This document shows positions 35,094-43,619 of a stretch of 64,000 bases of DNA, in pieces (the stretch's first letter is position 1; every line of letters starts with the position of its first letter). Origin of the DNA: Paractinoplanes tereljensis (GTDB lineage: Bacteria > Actinomycetota > Actinomycetes > Mycobacteriales > Micromonosporaceae); the NCBI RefSeq assembly GCF_016862435.1, contig NZ_BOMY01000002.1, positions 496,001 to 560,000 on the forward strand, read 5' to 3'. The position numbers and the translations under genes are program-made. The notes beneath the pieces are model-generated. The model searched no databases, was not told the DNA's origin, and saw nothing but the letters and a program-made list of their open reading frames with translations.

Positions 35094-35680
35094 CGGACCT
35101 CCTCCAACTCTTTCCGCAGTCGCGGCGCGACCTGGCGTTCGGCTCGGGCCGGGAACCTGCTGAAACCGGTCGAAAGCCGCCAGCCGATGGCCGCCACGAC
35201 CGCGACGGCACAGGCGATCGAGATGGTCCAGAGCCACCAGGTGCCGTTGTCACTGCCGGTGCCGAGCCCGTGCATGAGAGCTACCGGCCAGCACAGGTAC
35301 GCGAGCCAGTGCACAACCCGCCAGGTGCGCGCACCCAGCCGGTGGCGCAGCAGGCTGGTGACCACGATCGCGACGAGCAGGTCGAAGGCCAGCGTGCCGA
35401 AGCCCTGCCAGACCGGGCGGTAGTTGCCGACGAACGGCAGCACCACGTCGAACAGGCGCAGTTGCGCGTACGGGTCGAAGAGCAGGCTGATCACGTGGCC
35501 GGCAACGAACACCACGGACAGCAGGGCCGCGTTGCGGTGCAGCAGGCTGACCGCGAACCGGGGCAGGCCGAACGCCGGCTTGCCGGAGCGGGAGCCGATG
35601 CCGAGCGCCACCACGACGGTGAGCAGCACCAGCGAGATGACCCCGCTGCCGCGGGCGAAGTACCAGAGCGCGTCGCTCAT
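35090..35680 (-). CDS. Ferric-reductase-like transmembrane haem protein
   Basis: Encodes 196 residues from ATG 35680. There are five to six helices; paired His residues in SLLHRNAALL/VAGHVISL and in VVHWLAYL/ALMHGLGT are placed to bind b-type haems across the membrane, as in the FRD/MsrQ/YedZ superfamily. No cytoplasmic FAD/NADPH domain is fused; the adjacent NuoF-like and ferredoxin proteins probably supply electrons. It overlaps apbE and nuoF-like genes by 4 bp each. Predicted role: carrying electrons outward to a flavinylated extracytoplasmic acceptor. Confidence 0.85.
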   Translation of the reverse strand: MSDALWYFARGSGVISLVLLTVVVALGIGSRSGKPAFGLPRFAVSLLHRNAALLSVVFVAGHVISLLFDPYAQLRLFDVVLPFVGNYRPVWQGFGTLAFDLLVAIVVTSLLRHRLGARTWRVVHWLAYLCWPVALMHGLGTGSDNGTWWLWTISIACAVAVVAAIGWRLSTGFSRFPARAERQVAPRLRKELEEVR

Positions 35681-36591
35681 GAGGGCCAACCGCCCAGCCG
35701 CAGCACGTCCAACGAGGGCGTGACCAGCCGGCTCGGCGCCTTGCCGAGCAGGTCGGGGGCGGCGTGGCCGCGGACGATCGCGGCCGTGCTGAGCGTGTTG
35801 GCCCGCAGGCAGCTGTAGGCCGCCACCGACACCGTGCGCCACACCGGCACCGCGGGTCGGCCGGTGGCCGGGTCGACGATGTGGTGCAGCTGTTCGCCGG
35901 GCCGGCCCCAGGTGCGGCCGGCCGTGCTCGAGGTGGCCAGGGCCGCCCCGGCCGGCATCCGGATCGTGTCGGCCGGGTCGCCGGGCCGGTCCTGCACCAG
36001 GACCTCCCAGCCGCCGGCCGGCGCCATCCCGGCGGTGGCGATGTCGCCGCCGAGCGCCACCAGCACGCCCACGCCGAGCTTCGCGGCGACCTCGGCGGCG
36101 GCCCGGTCGGCCGCCACCGCCTTCGCGGTGGCACCCAGGTCGAGCAGCACCCCGTCGGGGACGGTCAGTTCCCGCACCGACAGCTTCACGGCCCGCCAGT
36201 CCGGGGTGGCGAAGACCCGCACCGCGGGCGCCACCTCCCGGCCGGTCAGCAGCGCGAAGTCCCGGTCGTAGCCGAGTCCGCACAGCGCGGCGCCGACGGT
36301 CGGGTCGACCGCACCGCCGGTCTGCCGGGCGGCGTCGAGAGCGGCCGCGACCAGGTGGGCGAGCAGTGGGCTGACGGTGACCGAGGTGCCGCCGGAGCGG
36401 CAGGCCCAGCGCAGTTCCGAGTCGTCCCGGAAGCGGCTGCAGGCCAGGTCCACGGCGGCGAGTTCCGCCTTGACCAGCTCGGCCGCCTCGGCGACCCGGG
36501 CCGGGTCGGTGACCACGATCCGGGCGACCGTGCCCCAGACGGACCACTGCGCGGTGTCCGCGCCGATCGGCAGTGTCTCCACGAGCGGCAT
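35677..36591 (-). CDS. apbE: FAD:protein FMN transferase
   Basis: ATG 36591 gives 304 residues. ApbE features in order: the opening MGT-like WSVWGTVARIVV, CSRFRDDSEL (S.F...SEL), the ALCGLGYDRDF region, LLDLGATAKAVAADRAA (the GaiaKGyavD position), VALGGDIA (nGGD) and the C-terminal HHIVDPATGRPA. ApbE attaches FMN from FAD to the Thr of a [S/T]GAT motif in exported redox proteins. No signal peptide is obvious, so it may act in the cytosol or be retained at the membrane. One base separates it from the upstream Ser-rich gene, which ends in SGAT. Confidence 0.92.
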   Translation of the reverse strand: MPLVETLPIGADTAQWSVWGTVARIVVTDPARVAEAAELVKAELAAVDLACSRFRDDSELRWACRSGGTSVTVSPLLAHLVAAALDAARQTGGAVDPTVGAALCGLGYDRDFALLTGREVAPAVRVFATPDWRAVKLSVRELTVPDGVLLDLGATAKAVAADRAAAEVAAKLGVGVLVALGGDIATAGMAPAGGWEVLVQDRPGDPADTIRMPAGAALATSSTAGRTWGRPGEQLHHIVDPATGRPAVPVWRTVSVAAYSCLRANTLSTAAIVRGHAAPDLLGKAPSRLVTPSLDVLRLGGWPS

Positions 36592-36592
36592 G

Positions 36593-36862
36593 TCACGACC
36601 CTCCAGAGGTGGCGCCACTGCTTCCGCTGCTGCTGCTGTCGCTGCTGCCGGAGAGCGTGGGCGATTCGTCGGTGGTAGTACTGCTGCTGCTACTGCTCGA
36701 CGATGAGCTGCTGGAGTCGGTCGACGTCGTGGTAGAGGTCGTAGTTGATGAGTCGTCGGCGGCGTACGCGGCTACCCCGATACCGACGGTTCCCGCCAGG
36801 CTGGCCGCGATCAAGGCGCCGGTGAGCAACGACGTTCGCCGCAGTCCGGTTTCCCGCTTCAT
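36593..36862 (-). CDS. Ser-rich exported peptide with C-terminal SGAT, candidate ApbE substrate
   Basis: ATG 36862 (GGGGGAG upstream) gives 89 residues. A signal peptide runs to about residue 34 (SLAGTVGIGVAAYAADD). The mature part is almost only Ser, Thr, Gly and Asp, with a 12-Ser run, and ends GSSGATSGGS. The SGAT tetrapeptide is the ApbE target motif, and the next gene is apbE. No FMN_bind domain is present, unlike the usual actinobacterial substrate. It could be a minimal flavin carrier, or a degenerate remnant of a longer FMN-binding protein. It heads the five-gene redox operon. Confidence 0.75.
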   Translation of the reverse strand: MKRETGLRRTSLLTGALIAASLAGTVGIGVAAYAADDSSTTTSTTTSTDSSSSSSSSSSSSTTTDESPTLSGSSDSSSSGSSGATSGGS

Positions 36863-37039
36863 CTGCGTGCTCCCCCTTCGTTGATGACTCAACAAAGAGT
36901 GCGCGACGGGTCTCGCCCTGGCCTGTGTGCATCCTTCGCACTTGCTGTGAGACGAAGGTTAAGTCGAACTACGGTATCGGCCCGGTCCCCTACTCCCTAG
37001 GTTGGACATCGAAGCCAAGAACGCACCTGGGGGAACGAA

Positions 37040-37888
37040 ATGTCCGTCATTCCGCAGCACACCCTCGACGAGATCGCCGAAGTCAACGCGTCCGGGCTCA
37101 CCCCGGTCGTCTTCATCCACGGCCTGTGGCTGCTGCCGAGCAGCTGGGACCGCTGGGCCGAGGTGTTCAAGGCGGCCGGCTACGCCCCGATCACCCCCGG
37201 CTGGCCGGACGACCCGGAGACGGTCGAGGAGGCCAACGCGCACCCCGAGGTGTTCGCCGGCAAGACCGTCGGCCAGGTCGCCGACCACTACGCCGAGATC
37301 ATCGGCAAGCTCGACAAGCAGCCCGCGATCGTCGGCCACTCGTTCGGCGGCCTGCTCGCGCAGATCCTGGCCGGCCGGGGCCTGTCCAACGTGACGGTGG
37401 CGATCGACGCGGCGCCGTTCCAGGGCGTGCTGCCGCTGCCGATCTCGGCGCTGCGCTCGGCCTCGGTGGCGCTGGGCAACCCGGCCAACATCAACAAGGC
37501 GATCCCGCTGACCTACGACCAGTTCCGGTACGCGTTCGCCAACGCGGTCGACGAGGACGAGGCCCACCAGCTGTACGAGGAGTTTGCCGTCCCGGCCCCG
37601 GCCAAGCCGCTGTTCCAGGCCGCGGTGGCCAACTTCAACCCGTGGTCCGAGGTCAAGGTCGACCACGACAACGCCTACCGCGGGCCGCTGCTGGTCATCG
37701 GCGGCGAGAAGGACCACACGGTGCCGACCGCGATCACCGAGGCCAATTACAAGATCCAGCAGAAGAACAGCGGCGTGACCGAGTACGCCGAGATCCCCGG
37801 CCGTGGTCACTCGCTGACCATCGACAGCGGCTGGCTCGAGGTCGCCAACACGTCGCTGGCGTTCGTGCAGCGCTTCGCCGAGCGGTAA
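37040..37888 (+). CDS. Alpha/beta hydrolase
   Basis: Encodes 282 residues, preceded by GGGGGAACGAA. The fold markers are clear: VVFIHGLWLLPSSWDRW near the start, nucleophile elbow VGHSFGG (Ser about 104), IGGEKDHTVP with the acid, and GRGHSLTID with the catalytic His. No signal peptide, so it is cytosolic. The closest textbook types are esterases and haloperoxidase-like hydrolases; the substrate is unknown. It diverges from the redox operon across 177 bp that show nothing recognisable, and its stop lies in a 23-bp tandem duplication. Confidence 0.9.
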   Translation: MSVIPQHTLDEIAEVNASGLTPVVFIHGLWLLPSSWDRWAEVFKAAGYAPITPGWPDDPETVEEANAHPEVFAGKTVGQVADHYAEIIGKLDKQPAIVGHSFGGLLAQILAGRGLSNVTVAIDAAPFQGVLPLPISALRSASVALGNPANINKAIPLTYDQFRYAFANAVDEDEAHQLYEEFAVPAPAKPLFQAAVANFNPWSEVKVDHDNAYRGPLLVIGGEKDHTVPTAITEANYKIQQKNSGVTEYAEIPGRGHSLTIDSGWLEVANTSLAFVQRFAER

Positions 37889-37917
37889 GTCTCAGCTTCG
37901 CCGAGCGGTAAGGCTCA
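37872..37917. repeat. 23-bp tandem duplication spanning two gene ends
   Basis: Two adjacent 23-bp units (37872-37894 and 37895-37917) differ at one base. The first carries the last codons and TAA of the alpha/beta hydrolase. The second repeats them and provides the TGA of the convergent response regulator gene. Confidence 0.95.
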
Positions 37918-38535
37918 GAGGAGGCCGTGCCGCATCGCCGTGGTCACCGCGGCGGTGCGGTCGGCCACGTCCAGCTTGTTGAAGACACGCAGCAGGTGGG
38001 TCTTCACGGTCGCCTCGGAGATGAACAGCTGCCGGCCGATGTCGGCGTTGGTGCTTCCCTGCGCGACCAGCCGCAGCACCTCGGCCTCGCGCGCCGACAG
38101 GGCGGGCGGGGCCGGTTGACGCACCTGACGCACCAGAGTGGACGCCACGCTCGGCGCGAGCACGGTCTCGCCCCGGGCCGCCGCGCGCACCGCGTCGGCC
38201 AGTTCCTTCGGTGACGCGTCCTTGAGCAGATAACCGCTGGCCCCGGCCTCGATCGCGCGCAGGATGTCGCGGTCGGACTCGTAGGTGGTCAGCACCATCA
38301 CCCGCACGCCGGGCACGGTGGCCAGGATCCGCTCGGTGGCCGAAACCCCGTCCCCGCCCGGCATTCGCAGGTCCATCAGCACGATGTCGGGCCGCTCGGC
38401 GGCGGCGAGCTCGACCCCCGCGTCCCCCGACCCGGCCTCCCCCACGACGGTGAGATCCGGCTCGGCGTCGAGCATGCCGCGCAGCCCCATCCGCACGACC
38501 GGGTGGTCGTCCACCAGCAGGATCCGGATCGTCAT
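37915..38535 (-). CDS. NarL/LuxR-type response regulator
   Basis: Encodes 206 residues. The receiver (1-120) has the acidic pocket VDDHP, phospho-acceptor Asp in IVLMDLRMPG (about residue 54), Thr in VLTTYES and Lys in YLLKDASP. The C-terminal LuxR HTH (LSAREAEVLRLVAQGSTNADIGRQLFISEATVKTHL) is complete. It overlaps the histidine kinase by 4 bp and ends the exporter operon, so it most likely controls that operon in response to an envelope or antibiotic signal. Confidence 0.94.
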   Translation of the reverse strand: MTIRILLVDDHPVVRMGLRGMLDAEPDLTVVGEAGSGDAGVELAAAERPDIVLMDLRMPGGDGVSATERILATVPGVRVMVLTTYESDRDILRAIEAGASGYLLKDASPKELADAVRAAARGETVLAPSVASTLVRQVRQPAPPALSAREAEVLRLVAQGSTNADIGRQLFISEATVKTHLLRVFNKLDVADRTAAVTTAMRHGLL

Positions 38536-39674
38536 GCGGGCACCTCCAGCTCGATCGTCGTGCCCGAATCGGGGTCACTGTGGACGGACAGGGTGCCGTG
38601 CACCTGGTCGGCTCGGGCCCGCATGCCGTTCAGGCCGAAGCCGACGGCGGCGGCCGGGTCGAAGCCGCGCCCATCGTCGCGCACGACCAGCCGCACCGAC
38701 GAGGGAGCATAGGCGAGCAGCACCGCGACCTCGCGCGCGGCGGCGTGCCGGCGGACGTTGGTCAGCGCCTCCTGAGCCGCCCGGAGCAGCACCACCTCCA
38801 CCGCCGTGGGCAGCGCGCGCTCCTCGCCGGTGACCCGGACGGTCGCCGAAATGCCGGTCTCCTCGGTGAATCGGGTTGCTTGCCGGCGTACCGAATCAAG
38901 CAGTGAGCCCTCGGACAACGCGGCCGGCGCCAGCGCGGCCAGCAGGGCCCGCGACTCGGCCAGGTTTTCCTTCGCCGTGCGAACGGCGAGCGCCAAGCGC
39001 TCGTCGCGCAGCTCCGGGTCGGCGGCCTGAAGCAGCGTGATGATGCTGGTAAAGCCCTGGGCGAGCGTGTCGTGAATCTCCCCGGCCAGGCGGGCCCGCT
39101 CGGCCGCCACCCCGGCCTCGTGGGACAGCCGGGCGTTCTCGGCCCGGCTGTCCTCCAGCTCCGCGATCAGCTGGCCGCGCTCGACGTTCTGCTCGATGAC
39201 CCGGATGATCCAGAAGCCGAGCCAGACGCCGGTCGCCGCCGAGATGATCGCCACGATCAGGTCGGCGAGAACGGCCGAGGGATTCCGAACGAGGTCGACC
39301 ACCGGCGTGACCAGGTTGACGACGATGACCAGGACGATGGCCGGACCCATCTCGACCAGCTGGAAAATCAGCGGGATCACCGCGAAGAGCAGCCAGGTGG
39401 CGAACGGGACCGCCACCACCGCCGTAGCAAAAAGTACAATTTGTCCGATGACGACGGCGAGCGCGGCGTGGCCCACGGTGCCCGTCCGGGCCATCCGCCG
39501 ACCCGCCAGCCCCTGCAGCGCCATCATCGCGGCGATGGCGCCGACCGCGACCAGCCGGCGCCACCGAGGATGGCCGTCGCTCAGCAGGATCGCGGTGGCA
39601 ATCGCCACCGCGACGATGCCGAAGTACACATCCCACCACCGCGCGTAGCGGGTGTGCGCCTCACCGGTTGTCAC
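38532..39674 (-). CDS. HisKA_3-type sensor histidine kinase
   Basis: GTG 39674, overlapping the permease stop, gives 380 residues. Six hydrophobic segments extend to about residue 160, followed by a short coiled coil. The dimerisation/phospho-acceptor site is ERARLAGEIHDTLAQGFTSI (His about 201). The ATPase domain has ALTNVRRHA (N box), VRDDGRGFDP (G1) and GFGLNGMRARA (G2). It lacks a separate sensor domain and may sense the membrane or the linked ABC exporter, as in LiaS/DesK-like systems. It phosphorylates the adjacent regulator. Confidence 0.93.
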   Translation of the reverse strand: MTTGEAHTRYARWWDVYFGIVAVAIATAILLSDGHPRWRRLVAVGAIAAMMALQGLAGRRMARTGTVGHAALAVVIGQIVLFATAVVAVPFATWLLFAVIPLIFQLVEMGPAIVLVIVVNLVTPVVDLVRNPSAVLADLIVAIISAATGVWLGFWIIRVIEQNVERGQLIAELEDSRAENARLSHEAGVAAERARLAGEIHDTLAQGFTSIITLLQAADPELRDERLALAVRTAKENLAESRALLAALAPAALSEGSLLDSVRRQATRFTEETGISATVRVTGEERALPTAVEVVLLRAAQEALTNVRRHAAAREVAVLLAYAPSSVRLVVRDDGRGFDPAAAVGFGLNGMRARADQVHGTLSVHSDPDSGTTIELEVPA

Positions 39675-40480
39675 CGGTCTTTTTCGGTCCAGCGGAACGT
39701 CACCAGGCACAGTGCCAATCCGATCACACACCACGCGCCGAGCACCAAGGCGATGCGACCCAGTTCCCACTGCCCGGCCGCCTCGTAGACCTTCATCTCG
39801 TCCGGCAGGAAGACGTACCGGAAGCCCTGGCTCATCCACTTCACCGGGAACAGCGAGGCCACCGTGATCAGCCAGGACGGCAGCTGGGTGATCGGGTGGA
39901 TGAAGACGCCGGAGATGAACTGCAGCGCCACCAGCGGCACGTTCAGGATCGCGCCGGCCGTGCGGGCGCGCTTGACCAGCGCGCTGACCGCGATGCCGCA
40001 GAGCGTGCAGGCGATCACCGAGAGCAGGAACAGCCAGCCGAACACCACCCAGTGCGACGCGTCCGGCAGTGGCATGTCGTAAACCAGCACGCCGACCAGG
40101 ATCAGCAGGGTCACCTCGGCGACGCTCAGAACCAGGACCAGAATCAACTTCCCCAGCAGGTACGCCGTGGCGGTGATCGGCGTGCCGTGCAGCCGCTTCA
40201 GCGTGCCGTCCTCACGGTCCATCGCGAGCCCGGACCCCATGGTGATGAACCCGGTGCTCAGGATGCCGTAGGCGATCATGCTGGCCGTGTAGACCTGGCT
40301 GACGCTGACCCCGGTGTCCTCGTAGCTGTCCCCGAAGATCGTGCCGAACAGCAGCAGGAGCATCGCCGGGAAGGCGAACGTGAAGATCACCGCGGTGCGG
40401 TCACGGATGAACTGGAGGAGCTCGACCCGTCCGCGGGCCAGGCCGTTGTGGGCGGTGCCGGGCAGCACGGCGGCGGTCAT
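39671..40480 (-). CDS. ABC-2 type permease
   Basis: Encodes 269 residues with six helices. A cytoplasmic N-terminus precedes the first helix (AVIFTFAFPAMLLLLFGTIFG). The ABC-2 pattern MDREDGTLKRLHGTPITATAYLLGKL joins helices 2 and 3, and an ISGVFIHPITQLPSW loop precedes the last helix. It forms the membrane part of an exporter with the ATPase encoded just upstream, overlapping by 4 bp at each end. A substrate such as an antimicrobial peptide or lipid is likely, given the co-transcribed kinase and regulator. Confidence 0.9.
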   Translation of the reverse strand: MTAAVLPGTAHNGLARGRVELLQFIRDRTAVIFTFAFPAMLLLLFGTIFGDSYEDTGVSVSQVYTASMIAYGILSTGFITMGSGLAMDREDGTLKRLHGTPITATAYLLGKLILVLVLSVAEVTLLILVGVLVYDMPLPDASHWVVFGWLFLLSVIACTLCGIAVSALVKRARTAGAILNVPLVALQFISGVFIHPITQLPSWLITVASLFPVKWMSQGFRYVFLPDEMKVYEAAGQWELGRIALVLGAWCVIGLALCLVTFRWTEKDR

Positions 40481-41313
40481 CGGTGATCTCCGATCAGGGT
40501 GAGGTAGGTGTCCTCGAGGGTCGGGCGGGTGACGGTCAGCGTGGTCAGGTCGGCGTCCTCGGCGACCAGCTTGCGGATCAGCTCGGTCGGGTCGGCCACC
40601 TGCTCGGTGTGCTGCACGCCCTCGTGTCGCCAGCTCACCTTCGCTCCCGCCGCGCCCCGGCCACCCAGCGTGGCGGGCGTGCCCTCGGCCACGATCACGC
40701 CGCCGGACAGCACCGCGAGCCGGTCGGCGAGCGCCTCCGCCTCCTCCAGGTAGTGCGTGGTCAGCAGGATGGTGGTGCCCTCGGTGGCCAGCGCCCGGAT
40801 CAGGTCCCAGAACTGGCGGCGGGCGGCCGGGTCGAAACCGGTGGTGGGCTCGTCGAGGAAGAGCAGCTCGGGACGGCCGACGATGCCGAGCGCCACGTCG
40901 ACCCGGCGGCGCTGACCGCCGGAGAGCGTACGGATGCGGGCCTTGCTCTTTTCGGTAAGGCCGACCAGGTCGATCACCTCGGCCACCGGGCGCGGGTCGG
41001 GGTAGAAGCCGGCCATGTGCCGGACCATCTCGGTCACGGTCAGATCGGCGGCGTCGTCGGCGTCCTGCAGGACGACCCCGATCCGGGCCCGCCAGTCCCG
41101 GCCGGCCGTGCCCGGGTCCTCGCCGAGCACCCGGGCCTCGCCGCCGCTGCGCTTGCGGTGGCCCTCGAGGATCTCCACGGTCGTGGTCTTGCCGGCGCCG
41201 TTCGGGCCGAGCAGCGCGAACACCTCGCCGCGTGGAACGCTCAGGTCGATGCCACGAACCGCGTCGTGCCCGCGGTAGGTCTTGCGAAGTCCCCTGACTT
41301 CAATGACGTCCAT
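40477..41313 (-). CDS. ABC exporter ATP-binding protein (with kinase/regulator operon)
   Basis: Encodes 278 residues. Walker A GPNGAGKTTTVE, Q-loop VVLQDADDAADL, signature LSGGQRRRVDVALG, Walker B LLFLDEPTTGFD and switch His TTHYLEEAEAL are all intact. The C-terminal extension is typical of drug-resistance (DrrA/NatA-like) ATPases. It heads a four-gene operon: ATPase, permease, histidine kinase, response regulator, each overlapping the next by 4 bp. A perfect 22-bp palindrome lies 59 bp upstream of its start. Confidence 0.93.
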   Translation of the reverse strand: MDVIEVRGLRKTYRGHDAVRGIDLSVPRGEVFALLGPNGAGKTTTVEILEGHRKRSGGEARVLGEDPGTAGRDWRARIGVVLQDADDAADLTVTEMVRHMAGFYPDPRPVAEVIDLVGLTEKSKARIRTLSGGQRRRVDVALGIVGRPELLFLDEPTTGFDPAARRQFWDLIRALATEGTTILLTTHYLEEAEALADRLAVLSGGVIVAEGTPATLGGRGAAGAKVSWRHEGVQHTEQVADPTELIRKLVAEDADLTTLTVTRPTLEDTYLTLIGDHR

Positions 41314-41371
41314 GCCGGTAATCGTGCGTGTTGATCATGGTTGACCAACAGGACCGGTAGACCGTCATCTC

Positions 41372-41393
41372 GTGTCCACCGATCGGTGGACAC
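41372..41393. promoter_or_regulatory. Perfect 22-bp palindrome between two exporter operons
   Basis: Arms GTGTCCACC and GGTGGACAC flank GATC with no mismatch. It lies 6 nt beyond the stop of the upstream permease and about 60 bp before the next ATPase start. No T-run follows on either strand, so an operator is more likely than a terminator. The linked response regulator is one candidate ligand. Confidence 0.6.
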
Positions 41394-41399
41394 TCGCCA

Positions 41400-42149
41400 T
41401 TACTCCCAGCGCATCTTCTTCACGGCGGCGCTCACGCAGACCACGGCCCACGCGCCGAGGCTGAGCCAGTCCTCGACCGGCACCGATGTGCCGTGCGAGA
41501 GCGTCGCGCGCAGGGCCTCGGCGTGCGCGGCCAGCGGCAGCACCACCGCGATGTCGGGCGCGGTGAACATGATGCCGCCGGCCGCCAGCATCAGCACGTA
41601 GATCAGCGTCGCGGCGCCGGTGGTCGTCTCCGGTTTCAGCACGCTGGCCAGCAGCAGGGCCAGCCCGCTGTAGGCGGCCGTGGCCAGCACGGTCACCCCG
41701 ATCGCCGGCAGCAGCTGGCCGGCCTCCGGGCGCCAGCCGACCGCGACGCCGACCGCGGCCAGCGCCAGCAGCTGCACCACGATCAGGCCGAGCACCGCGG
41801 CCGTCTTCGAGATCAGCAGGCCCGGCCGGGTGAGCGGGGAGGCGCCGAGTCGCTTGAGGACGCCGTAACTGCGCTCGTAGCCGGTGGTGATCGCCTGGCC
41901 GGTGAACGCGGTCGACATCACGGTCAGGGCGAGCACGCCCGGAACCACGAAGGCCAGCCGGTCGTCGCCCGGCACGGTGGTGACGTCGGTCAGCCCGGCG
42001 CCCAGCAGCACCAGCAGGGGCACGCCCATGGCCAGCACCACGGCCTCGCCGCGGCGGGCGGTCAGCACCAGTTCCATCCGGATCTGGCTGCGCAGGATCG
42101 CTCGCATCGGCGCGCGGGCCGGTGCCGGCGCGAAGGTGCCGCCGCTCAT
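41400..42149 (-). CDS. ABC-2 type permease (second exporter pair)
   Basis: ATG 42149 gives 249 residues with six helices. The ABC-2 core is present: GVPLLVLLGAGL in helix 1, ITTGYERSYGVLKRLGASPLTRPGLLISKT between helices 2 and 3, and AGGIMFTAPDIAVVLPLA near the end. It overlaps its ATPase gene by 4 bp. The pair duplicates the function of the exporter directly downstream but is clearly diverged from it. Substrate unknown. Confidence 0.88.
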   Translation of the reverse strand: MSGGTFAPAPARAPMRAILRSQIRMELVLTARRGEAVVLAMGVPLLVLLGAGLTDVTTVPGDDRLAFVVPGVLALTVMSTAFTGQAITTGYERSYGVLKRLGASPLTRPGLLISKTAAVLGLIVVQLLALAAVGVAVGWRPEAGQLLPAIGVTVLATAAYSGLALLLASVLKPETTTGAATLIYVLMLAAGGIMFTAPDIAVVLPLAAHAEALRATLSHGTSVPVEDWLSLGAWAVVCVSAAVKKMRWE

Positions 42150-43060
42150 CGGACCGCTCCTGCCTTGTTGTCCTTGATCAGCGCCAGGTAGACGTCCTCG
42201 AGGGTGCGCCGCCGGCTGTTGACCGCGGTGACCTGGGCGCCGCTCGCCGCGAACCAGGTAAGCACCTCGGCGATCGCGGCGGCGTCGAGGGCACCGGTCA
42301 CCGAATACTCCCCCGGGCTGGTTTCGACGACCTTGTAGTTGACGCTCTCGGATTTCAGGCCGCTGTCCGCGCGTACCTCTAAAAGGTCGATGCCCGCCGC
42401 GGCCGTGAGTTCCGCCGGGGTTCCGGTGGCCGCGACGCGGCCGGCCCGCATGATCACCACGTCGTCGGCGAGCCGTTCCGCCTCGTCCAGAAGATGCGTG
42501 GTGAGCAGGACGCTCACGCCGTCGGTGCGCAACTCGTTGATCAGCTGCCAGGTGGTGTGCCGGGCCTCGGTGTCCATGCCGGCCGTCGGCTCGTCCAGGA
42601 AGACCAGCTCGGGGCGGCCGACCAGGGCGATCGCGAGGGAGAGCCGCTGCTGCTCGCCGCCGCTGAGGCGCCGGAACCGGGTGCGCTCGAACTTCCGCAG
42701 CCCGAGCCGGTCGATCAGCATGTCGGGATTCAAGGGATTCGCGGAGAAGGACGCGAACAGCCGGAGGATCTCGCCGGCCGTGGCCCACGGATAGACGCCG
42801 CCGGACTGCAGCATGATGCCCAGCCGCGGCATCAACTCGTCGTGGTCCCGGATCGGGTCGAGGCCCAGCACCCGGCACTCGCCGCCGTCCGCCGGGCGGA
42901 AGCCCTCACACACCTGGAGCAGGCTCGTCTTGCCGGCGCCGTTGTGCCCCAGCAGGGCCAGGACCCGGCCGCGCGGAACCGTCAGTGACACCCCGTCGAC
43001 GGCGGTCGTGGCGCCATAGCGCACGACGACATCCCGTACCTCGACTGCGCCGTCACTCAC
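42146..43060 (-). CDS. ABC exporter ATP-binding protein (second exporter pair)
   Basis: GTG 43060, with AAGGGG upstream, gives 304 residues. Walker A GHNGAGKTSLLQ, signature LSGGEQQRLSLAIA, Walker B LVFLDEPTAGMD and switch His TTHLLDEAERL are intact. The long C-terminal part contains a DUF4162-like segment (LEVRADSGL...YSVTGALDAAAIAEVLTWF) common in multidrug ATPases. It is divergent from rnhA across about 100 bp. Confidence 0.92.
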   Translation of the reverse strand: MSDGAVEVRDVVVRYGATTAVDGVSLTVPRGRVLALLGHNGAGKTSLLQVCEGFRPADGGECRVLGLDPIRDHDELMPRLGIMLQSGGVYPWATAGEILRLFASFSANPLNPDMLIDRLGLRKFERTRFRRLSGGEQQRLSLAIALVGRPELVFLDEPTAGMDTEARHTTWQLINELRTDGVSVLLTTHLLDEAERLADDVVIMRAGRVAATGTPAELTAAAGIDLLEVRADSGLKSESVNYKVVETSPGEYSVTGALDAAAIAEVLTWFAASGAQVTAVNSRRRTLEDVYLALIKDNKAGAVR

Positions 43061-43163
43061 CGGTTCAACCCCTTCCGCCCCGGCCACTTTACGTGCCGGT
43101 CGCCGACGCCCGGCCTCCGCATGGCCGACCTCACCCCCGGCCCGCCATCGGTAGGGTGCTCGC

Positions 43164-43619
43164 ATGACCGTGGTGGAGATCTACACCGACGGGGCGTGCG
43201 CCCCCAATCCCGGCCCCGGCGGCTGGGGCGCCGTCCTGCGTTACGGCACCCGGGAGAAGGATCTCTGCGGCGGTACGGCCGAGTCGACGACCAACAACCG
43301 GATGGAGTTGCTGGCCCCGATCAGCGCCCTGGAGTCGCTGAACCGCGCGCCGATGACGGTCCTGCTCTACACCGACAGCATCTACGTCCGCGACGGCATC
43401 ACCAAGTGGGTCACCAAGTGGAAGGTCAACGGCTGGCAGACCTCGGCCCGGCAGCCGGTCAAGAACGTCGACCTGTGGCAGCGCCTGGACGCCGCGGTCA
43501 GCCGGCACGACGTGCAGTGGCACTGGGTGAAGGGCCACGCCGGCCACCCCGAGAACGAGCGCGCCGACCGCCTGGCCGCCCGCGGCCTGCAGGAAGCGTT
43601 AGCGGCTCAGGTCTCGTAG
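43164..43619 (+). CDS. rnhA: Ribonuclease HI
   Basis: Encodes 151 residues, the normal size. The catalytic carboxylates are in place: Asp in [17 protein letters not shown], Glu in [10 protein letters not shown], Asp in LLYTDSIYV, and the C-terminal His/Asp in [17 protein letters not shown]. It removes RNA from RNA:DNA hybrids during replication and repair, in the cytosol. The [19 protein letters not shown] basic protrusion is retained. Its last 21 bases overlap the end of the convergent marR gene. Confidence 0.96.
   Translation: MTVVEIYTDGACAPNPGPGGWGAVLRYGTREKDLCGGTAESTTNNRMELLAPISALESLNRAPMTVLLYTDSIYVRDGITKWVTKWKVNGWQTSARQPVKNVDLWQRLDAAVSRHDVQWHWVKGHAGHPENERADRLAARGLQEALAAQVS

Noticed and set aside
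36600-36720. Triplet repeat (TGC/CTG) in the Ser-rich gene as a non-coding microsatellite
   Set aside because: Codons are mixed, a signal peptide and ribosome site precede it, and the frame is closed by a stop one base before apbE.
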